From Luscinia megarhynchos (taxonomy: Eukaryota; Chordata; Aves; Passeriformes; Turdidae), in NCBI GenBank assembly GCA_034336665.1, contig CM067570.1:19172502-19236501 (forward strand): a DNA stretch of 64,000 bases, read 5' to 3'. Below are positions 24,301-36,300 of this stretch, in pieces (within the stretch, counting starts at the first letter, position 1; each line of letters opens with the position of its first letter). The notes under the pieces are model-generated. The model had not been told where the DNA came from. It was given only the letters and a program-made list of their open reading frames with translations, and did not search any database. Position numbers and translations under genes: made by a program.

Positions 24301-27300
24301 GACTACCACTGCAGAAACATTTGTTTGTAAAGAGATAAATGAAATTACGACTTAGAGTTCTCCTAGTTTCATTTCTACATTTAGTGAATGCTTTTTAATG
24401 TTGCAGTCATTCTGAAGTGTTTACCTTTGATAGGGACTTTATTTTTAAATAGTTTCTGGCTTTCCCAAGTTATATTTTTAGCAATAGCATCTAGTATTTC
24501 TACAGGCTACACAGTCATTAAACATCCACACAGATACTCTCTAGAAGAAGATATTTCACACGCCAGTGTGACCACACAATTGAAATTTGGATTCACTGTC
24601 TAAGTGAACACCAGTTCTCTTGCAGCCATTCAGAGAACCCAGTCAAGGAATTGCTCTTATCAGGTAAAAGTATTTTGGAAGCACAGAGTAAGTGGAAAGA
24701 TTTCTGAGCCACTACAGAAAAGGGGAGTATGAGTGAAAGGGAAGAAGAAACCAATGAAATGCATCCTCTTCTACTGAATCCTCAACTCTGCGCAACATCT
24801 GGAGTTCAATTTTACATTAATTGATAGTAAATATCTGCTTTTCAGTTCTGTTGACTGCTCCAAACAGTTTTGCCTTACTTTACAAAGCCAAGTTACAGCT
24901 TTTCACATTTAATTTTGAGAACCAATTCTTGTTGCAGAGACATGTTTGATTGTAGACCTTTGTGGAAGGGCTGCCTGTGACTTCCCTTGCTAGTGCCTAC
25001 TACTATGCAAGATAATACTCAACTCTTCTGAGAAATCATTTTCAGGGAGAATAATATGGAACCTGTGACCCTAAATTAGCTCCTATAGACTAGTCCTAGG
25101 TGAGATGCCAGCTTTTCAGTGTATCTAGCTGAATAGTGAGCCTTTAGAAGATTAGATTGCCTTTAGAGTGGAAAAATTGTCAGTTTATATTCTCACACAG
25201 CTGTTGGTACAGCTGTTGGAGTTAGACACACCTTCATGCAGTAAGTGTAAGTAAGTGTAAGTAAGCAGTACAAGAGATTCCTTAAAGAAGTTGTTATCTT
25301 AAGTGATAAGAACTGCAGAAGTTTAATTTAACTATTGGAAAGAATAGCATAATAGCAGCCATGTCAATCAGCATAAATTATACTTTTTATAAAATTGGTT
25401 TTTTTCTTTATTTTCTCAGGATATCTTTTAATTCGGTAGCATGCAAATAAAAATCTGTCTATATTGTAAATCTTGAAGTTTTCATAAATACTTTTATAGC
25501 TTTATATATAATCATTGTTTTTTCTTACTGTTGTTGCCTTGTTTTAGAGTTCCTGCCTACAAGCAGTGTCAATAGGCTGGGAAGGAGGTGTTTATGTACA
25601 AACTTGTGGTCACACTTTGCACATAGATTGTCACAAATCTTACATGGAATCCTTACGGGTAAGGAAAAATGAAGATCATAGTTGTTTATTTGGATCTGAA
25701 CAGCTTTACAGCTTTTATTGAAATCAACTGGATTTATGCTGTTCAAATCAAATCAATCAAATGTTTCGTATGAATGTACAGAATGGTTTTATTATGTTTC
25801 AAGAACTAAATAACTTAATCTCTTACTGCATCTTGACATTAATAACAAAAGTACTTTGTTTTCAGTTATTCTGATATATCGGAAAAAATCTTTTATGAAA
25901 TTAACCAGTACAAAAAAAATAAAGACTAAGTGAGGGCTTCTTGTTTCATATGAACCAGCATTTTGGTTCAAGATTACTTTACAGGAGAGTTCTTCATGTT
26001 TTGGGTTTGGTGGGTCTTCTGGTAGGGTTTTGTTTGACTGGGAGAGGGGGATGGTTGGTGGGGGAGCGTGTTTGCAAGTTTTGTTAGTTTGTTTTTGTGA
26101 TTTAAGGATTTTTTTCTAATTTTTGTTGATTTTCTTTGAGAAAAACTGAGCAATTTTTTATTGTTTTAGTATCAGCATTGCTCATACTTTGAAACTTAAC
26201 CTCTAAAGAAACTATGAGGTGTGCAACCTTTCTTGGATCTCATGATGAGTTGTTCTTTTCCATATTAACTTAAATTTGCTTACAGCAGTAATAGTGTCAT
26301 AAAGATAAATATAAAACAACATAAAAATTACATAAAGTAATAAAGCAGTAAAATCTGGACTTTCATGGTACAGTCTCACTGTACGGAATTTTGGAAAAGT
26401 GATTTTTTGCCTCATATAAATTCTGAAGTAATTTTTCTGGTGGATTCTCTATTAAACTTGAACCCAACTGTTACTCTATGTAATTGTATTCTTGAAGATT
26501 CTAGATTATTTAAGTGAACTTCTGATCCTAGCATATTTTACTAGCGCCTAGATGAATGCATGATAATTTTGACTATTTACTACAATTTTTGGGACTGAGA
26601 TCATTTATATACACCATGTGTTCATCTGGAAAAAACATTTATTTTTACATAATATGGTTAGATATTAACATGCGAAACCTTGGAGGCAACTCATGAAGCT
26701 GAAGCAAGGTTTCTTGCCAGTGAACAGGAATACTGAGGGCATGTTCTCTCTTTCCAAATTGTACTTCTGTGTCCATTCTTTCATCCTTCATGTGATACAA
26801 GGAATAATCAGGGTTCTTCTCACACCATCTGCCAATGGCTACTTGATTAGGCTTTTTTCAGCCTATATTTGGAGTCTCAGACTTCATGGGAATTGTCAGA
26901 AAGAGGCAACACACATGAAATGTTGGAAATACTCCATTGAAGTCTTTCTACTTTATTTATCTACTATTACGTGGATATTGTTCACAATGTAGAGTGCTTA
27001 AAAATTAGGAAAAGTAATTGAGTTGGAGGATTGTAAGACAGTTTCTAGTAAGTAAGACCTTTGTCAGTAAAATGGGGAACTATTCTAATTATTCTTTCTT
27101 TACAGTTTTTGGTTTTAGACGTAGGTTTTTTTAGCTATACATCTGAAATATCAAGCTAAAAACTCCAGTAATCATTTGCAAGTTTCAGCTACATCTTCTT
27201 TATTTTCTTTTAGAATGACCAAGTCCTCCAGGGTTTTTCAGTGGACAAAGGAGAATTTACCTGTCCCCTGTGTAGGCAGTTTGCCAACAGTGTTCTTCCT

Positions 27301-30300
27301 TGTTATCCTGGAAACAACATGGAAAGAAGTGTTTGGCAAAGTCATAGTAACAAGTGCATGCAAGATCTTGTGCAAGAGGTGGAAGACCTTCAAGAACAGC
27401 TGGGAACTTTCCCAGTAAGCATCAGTGTAAGGCAGAAAGATCCTTGTTAATTTTGCCTCTACCTTTCAGTTTTTGCATTATACTGCATTTGTGATCTCTT
27501 AGAAACCTGGCAACCTTGGGAAGTTCATTTTCTTCTGATATTGAAGACAACATATTATTGTTTTCTTATCAAGAAACTTAGAGCATTTACTGCATTACCT
27601 ACTAAAAATAAACAGTTGATAGCTGTGACAAAATGTGATTAATATAACTTTTTATTGAGTACATTTTCAGTTTTCTCCATAGTAATTTACATAGAATAAA
27701 AAGTCATGTAATATAAAATATATTTATAATTTCCATGCAACGAAAAAAATGCAATAGTCTTGTAACTGGAAGCTATTTAAACAATGTTTCTTAAGAACTT
27801 TGTAAGGTATGGACTATTTGTTTTACAGAAAGAGCAATTTGCAGATGCTCATGTGTTACAAAGCTTCATGAGGTCCTCTAAATGAAAGAATAAATTATAT
27901 TGAATTTTGTTACCTTCAAGTCTTGATGGAGATGCTTTGTGTTTTTGTGTGCAGTGCAAATATATTTTAAAATAGCACAAGCACTGAGATTCTTAAACTT
28001 AGGAGATAGACAAAACAGAATAACTTTCCAAATTATTCTGACACTTCTGTGAGACAGAATACTGACATTTAATGCATATTTTTTCATAACCTGCAAACGT
28101 ATTTTACAAATATGAAAGTGCTACGCTTTACAATCAGCCACTGCATTTCTTCAGGTAAAATTAACTAATCTTCTTTTGTGTCTTTGTTCATAGTCTGAAA
28201 CCAACCTCAGTAAAGAAATGGAATCTGTAATGAAAGATATAAAAAGTACCACACAGAAGAAGTATACAGATTATAGTAAGACTCCTGGATCACCTGACAA
28301 TGATTTTCTGTTTATGTATTCTGTAGCCAGGTGGGTATGTTTTTCTTTTGACATTTTTTCTTTTGTATTTCTGACTAATGGTATTAGTCTAGATAGCTTT
28401 CTTTAAAAAAAAGCATTTTAAAAATACTTCATCCTCTCCAAAGCGGACTTTTTGAATACTCAGTACATTTAGGTTACGTTTCCTGATTTTCATATACAGG
28501 CATTATGCAAGCTATGTGCCTCTCAGTTCATTTTTACTATGTGCAGCAGTGGCACAAAACCCAGAGAACATTGTGTCATATGCTTATTTAGTTTCCTTCT
28601 TAATTCAAGGTTTTACTTTCCTTATATCAAAATTTTATGTTGCATTTCTTGTTTTACTTTCCCAAATTGTCAAATCTACCCTGCAAAATGAGATTTTCTC
28701 TGTATCACTGCCGTATTGCTAGTTTTTAAATCACAAGGTATTTTTTATCTCTCTGCCACATATTAGTTTTATTTACTTAAAAGGTGATCACAGAACCAGC
28801 TTTTTTATTATATCAGCAACCAGGAATTTCTCTTCATGTAGTCTTTAGACTTAAAGTGTTGAAACCAGCAGCATTTTCTTTGTGATGTTTGATTGTAGTT
28901 TTAGAGCTGTCACATACACTCCCCAAAAAAATCAGTCCCTCCTTCTGTACCATTAATGTTAAGGTATTCTGAATGGTTACTCTATTCAGAGTTACTGTAA
29001 TACCAGATTTTCCCATAAGAGCTTGAAATACTCATTAAACTAATAATTTTCTAAACTCTGACTTCCTGAGGCCTGAAGAGAAGGTGCTGACTGCAGAGAA
29101 ACTGCAAGCATAGAAGTGATGCCATTGAGTAGCATTTTTTTATTGCTACTAATAAAATCAGAGTTTCATGAACTCTGATTGCTGAGTGTCTTTAGTATAT
29201 AAGCAGTGGAAATGAATTCAAGGTTTGGGTAATCAAACCTAAAGGTTCTGCTTTTCACAGAAGGTTAGACCATCTAATCTCCAGAATTCTCCTCTGACTT
29301 GGATTATTGTATTGTTCTATTAAAAGAAATACTATCTGTATTCTTTAAGAGTATTTTAACTGATACAGAAGGGCTATGAAATTCTCAACATAGCAAGCTA
29401 AAGGATTATTCTGTATTTCTAAGTGGCATATGCTATGTGAGGATAAGTAATGTTGGGAGTTTTAGCAATTACATGCTTGATCAATACAATTAAATACCCT
29501 TCCAAAAATAAAAGGTCTCAAAATTATTATTTCAAGTATCAAAGTATGATTACTTGTACCCATAACTGACATGCCATTTAAGATACAAAATGGTGTTAAA
29601 ATACATTTTCAATGTTATATAACTTTTAAAATGCTAGCTAAACATATTTAAATGCCTCTATTACTTTCATATTTACACACAGAGGTCAAGATTTGTTTTC
29701 ATTCAAAGAGTTAAAAATACCTCGAACCAGAACAGCATTTCATTGCTGCTTGCACTGCTGGAGAGAGAAATCATGGTTGACCACTAAGATTAGGATGTGG
29801 TCCTTGTGATCTCTTCCTGTTAGGCTTGTGTCACCAATTATCTGTTTATCCACGTTTGAAGAATTTCAGGTGTTGGATCCAGCCTTCTGTATTGTTACTG
29901 CAGCTCATAAGATCAATTGTGAGGGAACCTGGCTGATCAGCTTCAAGGTGGTTAACTTGCCTTGCTTTTCAGTGCAGCAATCCAGATTTACATGCTTCTG
30001 CTACTTGATAGTTGCCTAAGAACTATAGGGTTAAAAAAATTAAACTTTTAAATAGACATTTTAATGTAACTTTAACAGTTCATATCTATGGAAATAAATC
30101 TGTACATCATCTTCCAAACTGGAAGAGTTTTCTTTGTATGATTTTATTATGTGTTTAATTTTAAGTAATCAAACAACAGACTATCCATGATTAAAATTAC
30201 ATACTGAAGTAATTTACTTTCTGTAAGTTATTCCTCTCATTGGACCTGTTTCTTCCTTATTTCCGTCCAGAGTTGTTCTTGAGGTAATGATACCCTTGTG

Positions 30301-33300
30301 TTCCTTACTAAACGGTAACCTTTTGAGCATTTCTAGTTCCAGGTGTTCTGAAGCATTTAATTATTTTTGCTCAGACCATCTACAGCACAGTTTTTCTGGT
30401 ATTTATCTCTTGTTTAGAAGAGCATTTGAACACAATGATATTTTGATTAGCTCTGTATAATTCCATGTGAATTAAACATTCTTAATCTTCTTATAAGTCA
30501 TGTTCCATTTTCAATCAGAAGATGACATCATCTCCTGTCCTAAACGATGCCAGTTTACAGCTGAATGCCAGCTTTGCAGTGGATTACTACAAGCTGGAAT
30601 GGGAATATGGAACGACCATGTAGCCAGTTGCTGCAGGTTATTCTTTCTCCTTCAGGAATAAAGGAACTTATTTTTCTTCATTTCTGCTTACCCAGGCATA
30701 TGTCACTTGTAGCAGAGAAAAAGAAAATAATGAAAGAACTCTACCACCTCATGGGAGGGGTAGCTGCTTTCTGTTTTCTAGCAAAAGAGGCATTCTGGGT
30801 CCTGGCATCCTGCTTTGCATGCACAGCTGGAACAGCAGCTCCTTGACTACCTCCTGCTTTTCCAGCAGTCACATCTTGTTAAATTTGTACTCTTTTCATG
30901 CATTCCTCCTCATTTTGCTGCCATTTATGATATTAGTGTAGGGTGTCATTCCCAAATTGTGTGCCTAGCTTTAACTTTAGTAGTTCCAATTCAAAGCATT
31001 GAAGGCTGTGGTGATATCTTGGAGGACTGTTTATGTATTGCATAGCAGTAGTTTCTTGCTTTTATTGGCTGTGAAACAAACCTTTTGGTTTTTCTGTCAG
31101 CTATGTATAGACTAACGGAAGAGTCATGTGTTCTTTCCTTCTGAGTCTGTGTCTCAGTATCTGGGGTTTTTCCATGTATGTGTTGTGTTTGTAAATTGAA
31201 GGAAGAAATGTGGTAGTGCTTAGTATGCTTCTTCTGTCCCAACAGGATGAGCAAGGCCATCCAAATATATTCCCTTTCTGGAAAGGACATGGCATTTTTA
31301 CTTCTCCCTGCTCTGTCCTGGTATGAATTCTCAGAAATTTGAAATCACCCTTCCCACCCCCAATATGTTCCTTTAGTAAAAGCCCCCAAGAAGGGATGAA
31401 GTAGGTCTGGTTTTTATCAGTAGTCAGGACAGCTGACTACATTTTCTCAGGGTTTTTTCTGTGAGTGAGGAGGATAAAGGCAGTGTTTTACAAAATTTTT
31501 TGCTCCAATGAATGACACTGAGATTTCTAGATAGGAAAAGAAGACACTCATATGGATTTTCTTTCTCATTCTCATTCCTTCATGTTGAGGAGTCTGAGAT
31601 AGCAAAGGATTCTTTCAGAGACTGCTCTGTGTTCCACGCTTCTATCAGATGCCCCCAGTTTTTCTTCATTACATTGCTTCAGTAAAGGGCAGAGGGTACA
31701 CAGATCCTCAAGGCAGAAGGGAGCTCAAATTAGGGAGGATATACACTGGTCTTCAAAAATAATTGAGATCTATACCTGATGTAGGATATTTTCTGAAGGA
31801 TAAGTGTTCATTTTCATGGAAGATGCTTTTTCTACTGTGCATTTTTATGCCAAGTTACAGATATGTTTTGAAAGAGATCTTGAATGAAAAGATTAATGCT
31901 TACATTTCCAAGAAAGCTGAGCTATAAGGTGCTGCTTTTGCAGAGCTGGGGACAATAAAGAAGTGTGGGAGGTGAGACTTGGTATCATATATGTGAACAG
32001 AGTATATGATACAGAAATAACTTTCCTTACGTTCCTTATAGTAAAATGTACCATAGGACACCTCGTATGTACCAGCAAGAGGTATTTTTCAGAATTGTCC
32101 CTGAGGTTTGTTTTGTGAACTGGTACATATGCCTTGGTGAAAGGGAAATTTAAAATTGTAGATCTAGAAAATTATTCTTAAACATTCAGGTAGTCTTTTT
32201 GAGTTTAAATCTTACTTATCTTAGTTTTAATGGGAGGCTGTCACTGATTTTGTTCTTCAAAATAGTTATCAGAAGGTTCATAGAAATAAAACGTACTGAT
32301 TTCCTTCATATTCCCATGATGAACTAGCACATGCTGATCTGCAGTTGCTATTTTGTCCACTAATATGAAATCCCTGTCCCTGCTTCCTTGCTGGTAGATT
32401 TTCAGAAGTTCAGTGAGCACTGCAAATCGCCTGAAGAGTGGAAAATTCCCCTGTCACACAGATGCCCTTATCAGCAGTAACCAGATGGAGCTCTGAGCAG
32501 GCACATTATCAATGTTAAATTGCCTTTTCTGAGTAGGGAGGATTAAAGCATTCCTTCAGAAATGGATGGCATAAGCTGCAAACTTAGGGATGGGAATATT
32601 CAGAAATGTTGCTATTTTAAAATCATAGGAAAGTATCTTAGCAAACACTGCATATCAAAATGTATTATTCTTTCAAGTTGATGAAGCTGAAATTCTTAAA
32701 AATAATTTGTTTTGAATAAAAGTAATCCTGTAGTTTCTTTTTAAATGTAGGGGGGGAGGAGGGGGGATCTTCTTAGCTTGGATGCATTATGTGCCTGAAA
32801 TTCTAGAATAGATTTTAATATGGATTCAGTCACATTATATTGAATATAAAATTGTTTCATTTTCCATTAAAGGACAAAAATATGTTTAGAATGAGATTTG
32901 CAGTTTAGATTGAATTAGCAGAACAACACTTCAGAATAATAGAATTCTATTCCTTTATTTTAATTTTCAAAATGTATGTTGACTTACTAAAACAGGCTCT
33001 CAGAGAATATAACAAATTATTTGCTCCAAATCCTGAGAGTAAAAGATAATGCAGTAGTGAAACATCCACATCCAAAATTAAACAAAATTGCCAAATTTGG
33101 CCTAAACAATTGGTGCCTAAGTATCAGATTACAGTAATACTAAGAAAGGAACCATCAGTGTGACATGCAAAGATTCAGTGACACAACTCCTGTTTCATAC
33201 TAATGAGCTGCAGTGAATAGCATTTCATTCAGAATTAACCTCCAAGGCTTTTATTAACTAACTTATCTATAAAGGGCAGTGCTTTAATTATGATTTAGAC

Positions 33301-36300
33301 TGTATTCATATTTAGTTGATGTCAAATCCATTGTACTCTCCGATTGTTTAAAGTGAAACAAAAGCTCTGCCAATAAAGAGAACACTTTCTAGATGTATAT
33401 GATTGACTGAAAGTTAGCCAATCTGTATATTGTTTTTCCAGATTTGCGCATAAATTCCCTTATTATGCTGTGTGTGCATACAGAAGAAAGCCAAAGAATT
33501 AACATTTTTTAAGTCTTCTCTCACAACTCAATATAGTACTATGTTAATATAGTACTTAAAATCATATATGACAATATCTTGATAACATTTGTTTTGTTCT
33601 GAGCTGTATTTTGGCAGTATTTCATACTAAAGATTAGTTCATAGTTTTCTTTTATTTAGTGTATGCTGGGAGTTTGTCATGGTTCATTTGTGTCCATAGA
33701 AGCTTCAAGAATGTTGTTCCATTCAATACTGTTATGTTTTTCTTACAGAACAAACTTGGAACTTGAGCTGGTCCATCGAGGAGGAAATTTGTGTTCAGGA
33801 GGTGCAAGCACAGCTGGGAAGAGATCATGTTTAAGTAAGTTCCATGTTATTAAATGCAGTATAAATTATTAGAATATTGAATAAAGATGTCTCGTTCTTT
33901 CTGGTATTTTCTAAATTACATCAACTTTTTCCTTTTAAATTCTTTTTTTCTGACATGAGTAGTCTTTGGTTTTTTGTTTCTGTTAGAGAAATCTGAAAAC
34001 TGATTTGCACAAATTCTTCATTAGAGCTGTTCATGTTTTGCGAGTACAATTATTTAGATATATGATATACAGATATATGAATGTGTTGTTGCATTAAGCA
34101 GCACAGAGAGGTGAATGCCTTCTATTCATTGTTAAAATGTCCACATGTTCATGTTCATGTTCTGAATTGGTACTTCGTAAAGTTGTTATGTAGCAATCTA
34201 GTAATATTTAATCTTGCATTAACATAGACTTGTTTTTTAATGTAAGGTAATAGGATTCTCCTAGAACAGACCTGTACAGTATTTCCATTTACTATTATTA
34301 TATTTAGGTTTGGATATTAGGCTAAATATGATGAGTGGGAGCACAGTTAACTTTACTTACATAGCAAGGTTTGTTTTCACAAAAGCATTATATAATTGTG
34401 TGTTTCCTTCATTGCCCCTTCAACATCCTTGCATTTAAGTTATGAAAAATTGCAGTTCTGTAAATTCATATTCTGAAGTATATTTTATCATCCTTCCATA
34501 GTCATTTATTTTTCTAAGAGCAATCCTGCTTCTGAAATTTCATTAAAAATGTTCCTTTAACTTCTTCATTGTCTCCTGGAGTGAGAATGGTTTTTAAAAT
34601 CCATACCCCATTAGAACTTGAGTACAGTTTTGTTAAAGTCTTCCTTGGCAGTATTGAAACTGTATTTTGTTTTTAAACATCTTCATGTCAGGTTCAGCAG
34701 AAGTAATCTAAAACATAACCTGGTGTGGCTTTTTCTGTGTCTGAGATACTGAGGGGTTTCTTTTGTGATTAAACAAACCACTCTGTAAGTCTTGTAACAA
34801 CTGTGAAATTTGGTGATTAGATATTGTGGAAAATAGAATATGTTATCCCAGGTGAGCTGTTACAGCAGCAAACATCAGGGGAAGATGGTGGGAACAAACA
34901 GGTCAAGAGCTGTTTAAGTAGATTGCTCCATGAGGGTAGCTCATCTTGGGAAATAAAATTAAGAATGATTAATGTAGCTCTTAGTATCAGTGCCCAAGTG
35001 TGTGTGAGAAGAATGATGAAGAAAATTTGCCTGTAAAATTGCCATTTTAAGGCTTAAAGTTTTGTATGTGTGTGCCACCAAAAAATGCAAACAGTATCCT
35101 ATTAGGACTTGATTTTTGCTTACCCAAGGACTACATTACAGTTTAAGAGTCTATGGCCTTGCAAATTCTCTTGGGTTTAGGGAAAATTATGATATATAAC
35201 AACTGTACAGGTCTTATTTCTCTTTTTTATAAAGTATAATAGACCTGTTTCTCTTCATTGTTCTGTATTTATCAAACAGGGTCAAAGCACAGCATTAAGG
35301 CTGAATAATTATGATTTCTCTGTATGGTTTCTATATAAGGCCTTGAGCAACCCAGACTAATGGAATATGGCAGGCATCGTGGTGGGGGGGAGGGGTGGAA
35401 CTAGATGATCTTTAAGGTCCATTCCAACACTAAGCATTCTCTGATTCTGTGACCTCTCTTTGTTTTTATTTGCTATTCGTACTCTGGTAATCTTGCCGTA
35501 ATGGATGAACAGTTCCACAAAATTTAAAAGTTACATATAAATGAATTTATAATCTTCCTTTTATAACTTTTAAATAGTACTTTTCTTTCTGTCTGCCTGT
35601 TTTTTGATTTTTTGGTTGGGTTGGTGTTTTTTGGGGGTTTTTTGTTTTTTTTTTTTCATTTTTCCCCTTTGTGAGAAAGATAGGATTAGGGTTTGGGGTA
35701 AAGACTAAATATTTTATCTTTCTTTCTTCTGGCTTCAGTTTCTCTGTAAATGAGCTCCTTATCCTTATGCTTCCCACAAAAAGTCTGGCATTGCAGCATC
35801 AACTGCGTTAATTGCAAAGGATGTTATTTACAACTGGACGTCAAAATGTTATTTAAGAGTTGTTGGAACTCTTCTTAAGTAGAACATGTAGCACCATTGT
35901 AACTTCTACAATGGCTCTAAACATTGAGAAGCTGTATAGCTTCATGGGAGTTGTGTTGTTTGGTTGGTTTGTTTTAGTTATGTTTTTCTCATTTGTTTGA
36001 AGCCTTTATCTTGATGATGGTGTTAGCATCCATTTAATCAGTGCTTTTAGTGGTTTTGTGAGCATAGAAACTCATTGTTTGTCTTCATCATTCTTCTTTA
36101 TCAAAATTTTCAACCATGTTGAAAATAATGACTGCCTTCATTTTATCAATATGGACAGTGACACTTGGGGCCACTTAGTATTTCCTGTTGGGATCAAAAC
36201 TGAATTCTTTTGTGATTTGCAATATTGAGTTGCAGCTGTCTCATTCCTATAATCCTTGATGTGGATATGGTTGCAAAGAATCCTACACAGCTCTTTGCAG

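Larger units (their letters stand above)
28331..33748 (+). other. UBR3: UBR3 intron 19 of window (5.4 kb)
   Basis: GT-AG intron (gtgggt to tttcttacag). Contains an unassigned Cys/His-rich exon-like island at 30500-30661, a 10-bp hairpin at 29156-29180 and a G-run at 32750-32766. No transposon recognised. Confidence 0.8.

Noticed and set aside
25241..25265. Cluster of GTAAGT words as alternative donors
   Set aside because: They belong to a 10-bp tandem repeat deep in an intron with no exon in front.
26693..26992. 99-codon hydrophobic open frame that could suggest a membrane protein
   Set aside because: Composition follows the T-rich intron; no conserved motif or splice support.
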